From assembly GCF_000338295.1 (NCBI RefSeq), contig NZ_ANMO01000028.1, positions 1-64,000 on the forward strand: a stretch of DNA of 64,000 nucleotides. The letters run 5' to 3'. The first letter of the stretch is position 1. Each line of letters starts with the position of its first letter. The notes beneath the pieces are model-generated. The model worked only from the letters and a program-made list of their open reading frames with translations. It did not search any database and was not told the DNA's origin. Shown here piece by piece: positions 61,316 through 64,000 of this stretch. Origin of the DNA: Rhodopirellula europaea 6C. GTDB taxonomy: Bacteria; Planctomycetota; Planctomycetia; Pirellulales; Pirellulaceae. The translations under genes were made by a program, and so were the position numbers.

Positions 61316-62766
61316 CTTTGCGATCCCTCCAACGGCTTCACGATGATGTCTGGTAGTTCAGCGATTGTTGGGTTGGTTTCCAGCAGATTGCTTCGTTCGA
61401 TTCGGTTGCGGCCGGTTTCTAAGTCGCGGCGATCGATGTAGTCACCTTCTCGCATTTCGATCAGGTTCAACATTGTGGTTTCTCGCATCAGGTGAGGTTC
61501 ACCGTCAATTTCCACCCGAATGCTGTTCACTTTCCAACGATCGCCTTCGGTGATTTCGTAAACCAAGTCGACGATGCCGTTCTCGTCACGCATGATTGTT
61601 TTTGGGTTGACCTCGGCGTAGATGAATCCGAGTTCGCCGTAGCCGTAAACGATTTCGCCGATGTCTTTTCGCATTTTGGTGCCGCTGAATGTGTCGTTTA
61701 CTTTCAGCTCAAGGCGTTTGCGAAGCGATTCTTCGGTGATGTATTCGTTGCCAACAATTTGGACGTCACCTACTTTGAAACGTGGGCCTTCGTTGACGAC
61801 AAAAACGATCGTCAACCATTTGCCGGTTTCGTCATATTCGATCCGGCGTCCGACCGTCGCGGTGAGGAAGCCGAGGTTGTGGTAGTACGATGCCAACACG
61901 TTGACGTCGGCGTCGATCTTTTTCATGTCCGCGACGTTGTTGATGTAGCTCATGATGCCCATCATTGGGCCGCGGCTTTGGATGACCTTCTTCAGACGCG
62001 ATTCGCTAACGATCGAAGCACCCTCGATCTGAATGTCTTCAATGCGTTCTTTGGGGCCTTCATTGATTCGGTAGACAACCGCGTTGGTGTCACTGGGCAG
62101 TCCGATGCCGGCTTCGATCGCGGCTTGGTTGAAGCCTTCTTCGTGGTAGTAGTCGAGCAATCGACGCTTGCCAGTTTCGATCGCGAATTCGCTGAGTGGG
62201 TCGCCTTCGGTGATGCCCGAACGGCCCGACAATTCACGGTCGTTCATCCGGTAGTTGCCGTGATAGATTACCTTCGACACCATCGCTCGTTCGCGAACAT
62301 AGAACGTGACCAGCACGCTCTTCTGCGGTGCGTTGCTGGAGCCGTTGGCTCGGGTGACACGTTCTTCGGTTTCGAAGGTGACGTGATCGAAAGACCCCAT
62401 GTCGTTTAAGCGACTGACGTCCGACAGGACCGTTTCTTCGCTGTAGAAACGACCTTTGCGGGTTTGCAGTTCCGCCAGGATGTCGGTGGTGCTGATGACC
62501 TGATTGCCGACCAGCCTGACTTCGGCGACGACCGCATCACCATCTTCGCGACGCAGGGCCATGCCATCGCGGTTGTGGATGTGGTCACGAAATTTTGGTT
62601 TGGTTGCGGCTGCAGGTGCCTGAGCTTGGCCTCCGCCCATTCCACCACCGCCACCGCCGAATTGAGCGAGGAGAGTGGTTGGTGAGCAGGCAATTGCCAG
62701 ACAGCAAACAAAACACGCCAGGAAGCGGTGTTTTGAGAGGTCGCAGTGGTAGAGTCGAGACGGCAT
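61312..62766 (-). CDS. POTRA-domain protein (BamA periplasmic part)
   Basis: A 484-residue protein from ATG 62766 with a signal-like segment (HRFLACFVCCLAIACSPTTL) followed by a Gly-rich linker. Five POTRA repeats can be counted from their openings: VVAEVRLVGN, MVSKVIYHGN, RIEDIQIEGA, KVGDVQIVGN and KVNSIRVEID, each with a downstream helix and FVVNEGPRFK-like strand. Five is the number in BamA. It ends without a barrel, and the barrel gene begins at the overlapping ATG. A start at 62853 is possible but adds unsupported sequence. Confidence 0.85.
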   Translation of the reverse strand: MPSRLYHCDLSKHRFLACFVCCLAIACSPTTLLAQFGGGGGGMGGGQAQAPAAATKPKFRDHIHNRDGMALRREDGDAVVAEVRLVGNQVISTTDILAELQTRKGRFYSEETVLSDVSRLNDMGSFDHVTFETEERVTRANGSSNAPQKSVLVTFYVRERAMVSKVIYHGNYRMNDRELSGRSGITEGDPLSEFAIETGKRRLLDYYHEEGFNQAAIEAGIGLPSDTNAVVYRINEGPKERIEDIQIEGASIVSESRLKKVIQSRGPMMGIMSYINNVADMKKIDADVNVLASYYHNLGFLTATVGRRIEYDETGKWLTIVFVVNEGPRFKVGDVQIVGNEYITEESLRKRLELKVNDTFSGTKMRKDIGEIVYGYGELGFIYAEVNPKTIMRDENGIVDLVYEITEGDRWKVNSIRVEIDGEPHLMRETTMLNLIEMREGDYIDRRDLETGRNRIERSNLLETNPTIAELPDIIVKPLEGSQR

Positions 62767-63051
62767 GAGCAGCCATATCCGTGGCACGAGAATTGAGGTC
62801 TTCCCGTCTCTACCAATGCTCGCGCGGGTGCCACAAGGCGAATACGTCCCCACCCGCGAACTTCAATCAACTTTGCAAAATTGTTCGATTTGATGAGAAA
62901 GATCGATTTGGCAAGCGGCAGCCATTTCGCCATATCAAACATTGACTTGCGGCGGCGAAAGCGGTCGTGAAACACATCTGTTTCCCGCTCGCGATCGGTT
63001 GTGAAAATGCCGCTTGTGAAGGTGCCCCGAGAAGGTACCCAGCGAAGGATC

Positions 63052-63912
63052 TCAGGGGGCGCCGTGTTCGATTAACTTTTGCTGAAGCGACTCAAAAAAG
63101 CTGCGGTCTTTGGCGTATTGGTCCGGAGCCATTTGGTTTTTGAAGTAATCCAAGTAGTCGATCCAGCCCTTGGTTTCATCGACGAAGGAGTATTCGGGGT
63201 CAGCCATTGGATTGACCCAATCTGGATCGCCCGGTTCGCGTTGGCCGGTGATTTGGCCATTGCCGTCGACAATGAAATTCGCCGTCAGAACGGGAAGCTT
63301 CATTCGCAACTCGTAGATCGCACGCTCGCCCCAAGACATGCCCGCGGTCGCTTCCTCCCAAGCCTGTGTCACCTCGGGCGACGTTGTGCTGTCCGGGAAC
63401 CGAATGCCGTTGGCTGCGCCCGATTGAGTGATCCCGTCGCGGTTGAGGTCGACCTGCGCCGCCGGTGGCACCAATAGATTCAGGGCCCCTTCTTCACTCA
63501 GCGAATCCACTTGGATCGGATCCGCTAATCGATGAATCGTTTGAACGGTTTCGAGTTCCTCAGGTGGCAATCCGCGAAGGAATTCTTTCGGTGCCGCATA
63601 ACCACCTTCGTCGTATGCCGTGGACATGACGTTCGCGTATGTCTCGCCCAATGCGGCGGCATCCTCTTGACCGCGATAACGGCCGAGTTGTTCGAATCGG
63701 TACCAATTGGTCCACGACTGCTCGATTTGGGAATCAAGCGGCGTGTCAGTGGCGACCGGTTCTGCGCTCGCATATCCCTCCCGTCCAAAGTTTGCCAGCA
63801 CTTCGCTGAAAACACTTTGCACGTTTTGGTTGGCAGCTCGACGATGGTCTTCGAGCGTCATCACACCGGATTGTCGCGTGTCGATTCGCACTTGAGGGTT
63901 CGCTCCATGCAA
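63052..63912 (-). CDS. Hypothetical protein, uncertain start
   Basis: A frame of up to 286 residues closed upstream by a stop at 63925-63927. The start may be TTG 63912, which has GAGGA about ten bases upstream, or ATG 63861 (MTLEDHRRAANQNVQSVFSE). The sequence is acidic and hydrophilic with DLNRDGITQSGAANG and IVDGNGQITGQREPGDPDW, which read like EF-hand or dockerin-type Ca loops (D-x-N-x-D-G and D-G-N-G-Q). No signal peptide, membrane helix or known domain. Located 285 bases upstream of the POTRA gene on the same strand. Confidence 0.55.
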   Translation of the reverse strand: MHGANPQVRIDTRQSGVMTLEDHRRAANQNVQSVFSEVLANFGREGYASAEPVATDTPLDSQIEQSWTNWYRFEQLGRYRGQEDAAALGETYANVMSTAYDEGGYAAPKEFLRGLPPEELETVQTIHRLADPIQVDSLSEEGALNLLVPPAAQVDLNRDGITQSGAANGIRFPDSTTSPEVTQAWEEATAGMSWGERAIYELRMKLPVLTANFIVDGNGQITGQREPGDPDWVNPMADPEYSFVDETKGWIDYLDYFKNQMAPDQYAKDRSFFESLQQKLIEHGAP

Positions 63913-64000
63913 GCGGGACGTTCCTCACGCTTATCGACCAACGCCGCTGTTCAAGTTTGATGGTTCACGATGGATTTTCGCAGAATATCGATTGAGTCGA

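Overview
The window looks like a chromosomal piece of a Pirellulales planctomycete, most probably Rhodopirellula or a close relative. The reasons are the gene repertoire (DUF1598-like protein, BatA/VWA membrane pairs, SGNH, NHL and PQQ-propeller secreted proteins, a BamA split into POTRA and barrel genes), many translationally coupled ATGA/GTGA gene junctions, frequent GTG starts, moderate GC content, and intergenic palindromes of the kind common in these genomes. The genus is inferred from gene content; no database search was possible.

Layout. 1-2.8 kb: an accessory-looking edge with the 3' end of a large endonuclease-domain protein, an unknown gene, GC palindromes, a hydrolase-like remnant, a secreted unknown and tRNA-Arg(CCG). 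2.8-8 kb: glycerate 2-kinase, a thioredoxin-fold protein, a striking heptamer tandem array and fabI on the minus strand, facing a sigma-54-type activator. 8.2-15.2 kb: esterase, BatA-like and VWA membrane proteins coupled by GTGA overlaps, then an Fe-alcohol dehydrogenase. 15.3-28 kb: a DUF1598-like protein, an SDR, enolase-superfamily and hydrolase trio, gatB, a coupled membrane-protein/hydrolase trio, two acyltransferase-fold proteins and a PQQ-propeller protein. 28-39.6 kb: a 989-residue unknown, argH, an abnormal tRNA-like gene, two clpP genes, an SGNH hydrolase, an NHL-propeller lipoprotein, and an operon of a YrdC-phosphatase fusion, rpiB and holB. 39.8-41.4 kb: a complete IS4-type insertion sequence whose transposase is split by a -1 frame change. 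41.6-49.5 kb: a short uvrA, a CPBP protease, pgsA, rimO and lysS. 49.6-54.6 kb: DUF5989, SxtJ, carbamoyltransferase, SGNH hydrolase and threonine synthase. 54.7-64 kb: a Tyr/Gly-rich secreted protein, a substrate-binding lipoprotein with its lobes in reversed order, a small YjfB-like protein, twin metallophosphoesterases, tsaB, the split BamA pair and an unknown.

How the genes work together. Housekeeping functions dominate: translation (gatB, lysS, rimO, tsaB), lipid synthesis (fabI, pgsA), proteolysis (two clpP), replication and repair (holB, uvrA), envelope assembly (BamA pair) and amino acids (argH, thrC).

Most unusual items: the apparently circularly permuted binding protein at 55.5 kb; a Glu-type tRNA with two extra bases in the anticodon arm at 32.9 kb; a YrdC domain lacking its KxR and STSAN motifs, fused to a YwlE-type phosphatase; a UvrA without the insertion domain; and the SGNH-carbamoyltransferase-SxtJ-DUF5989 cassette.
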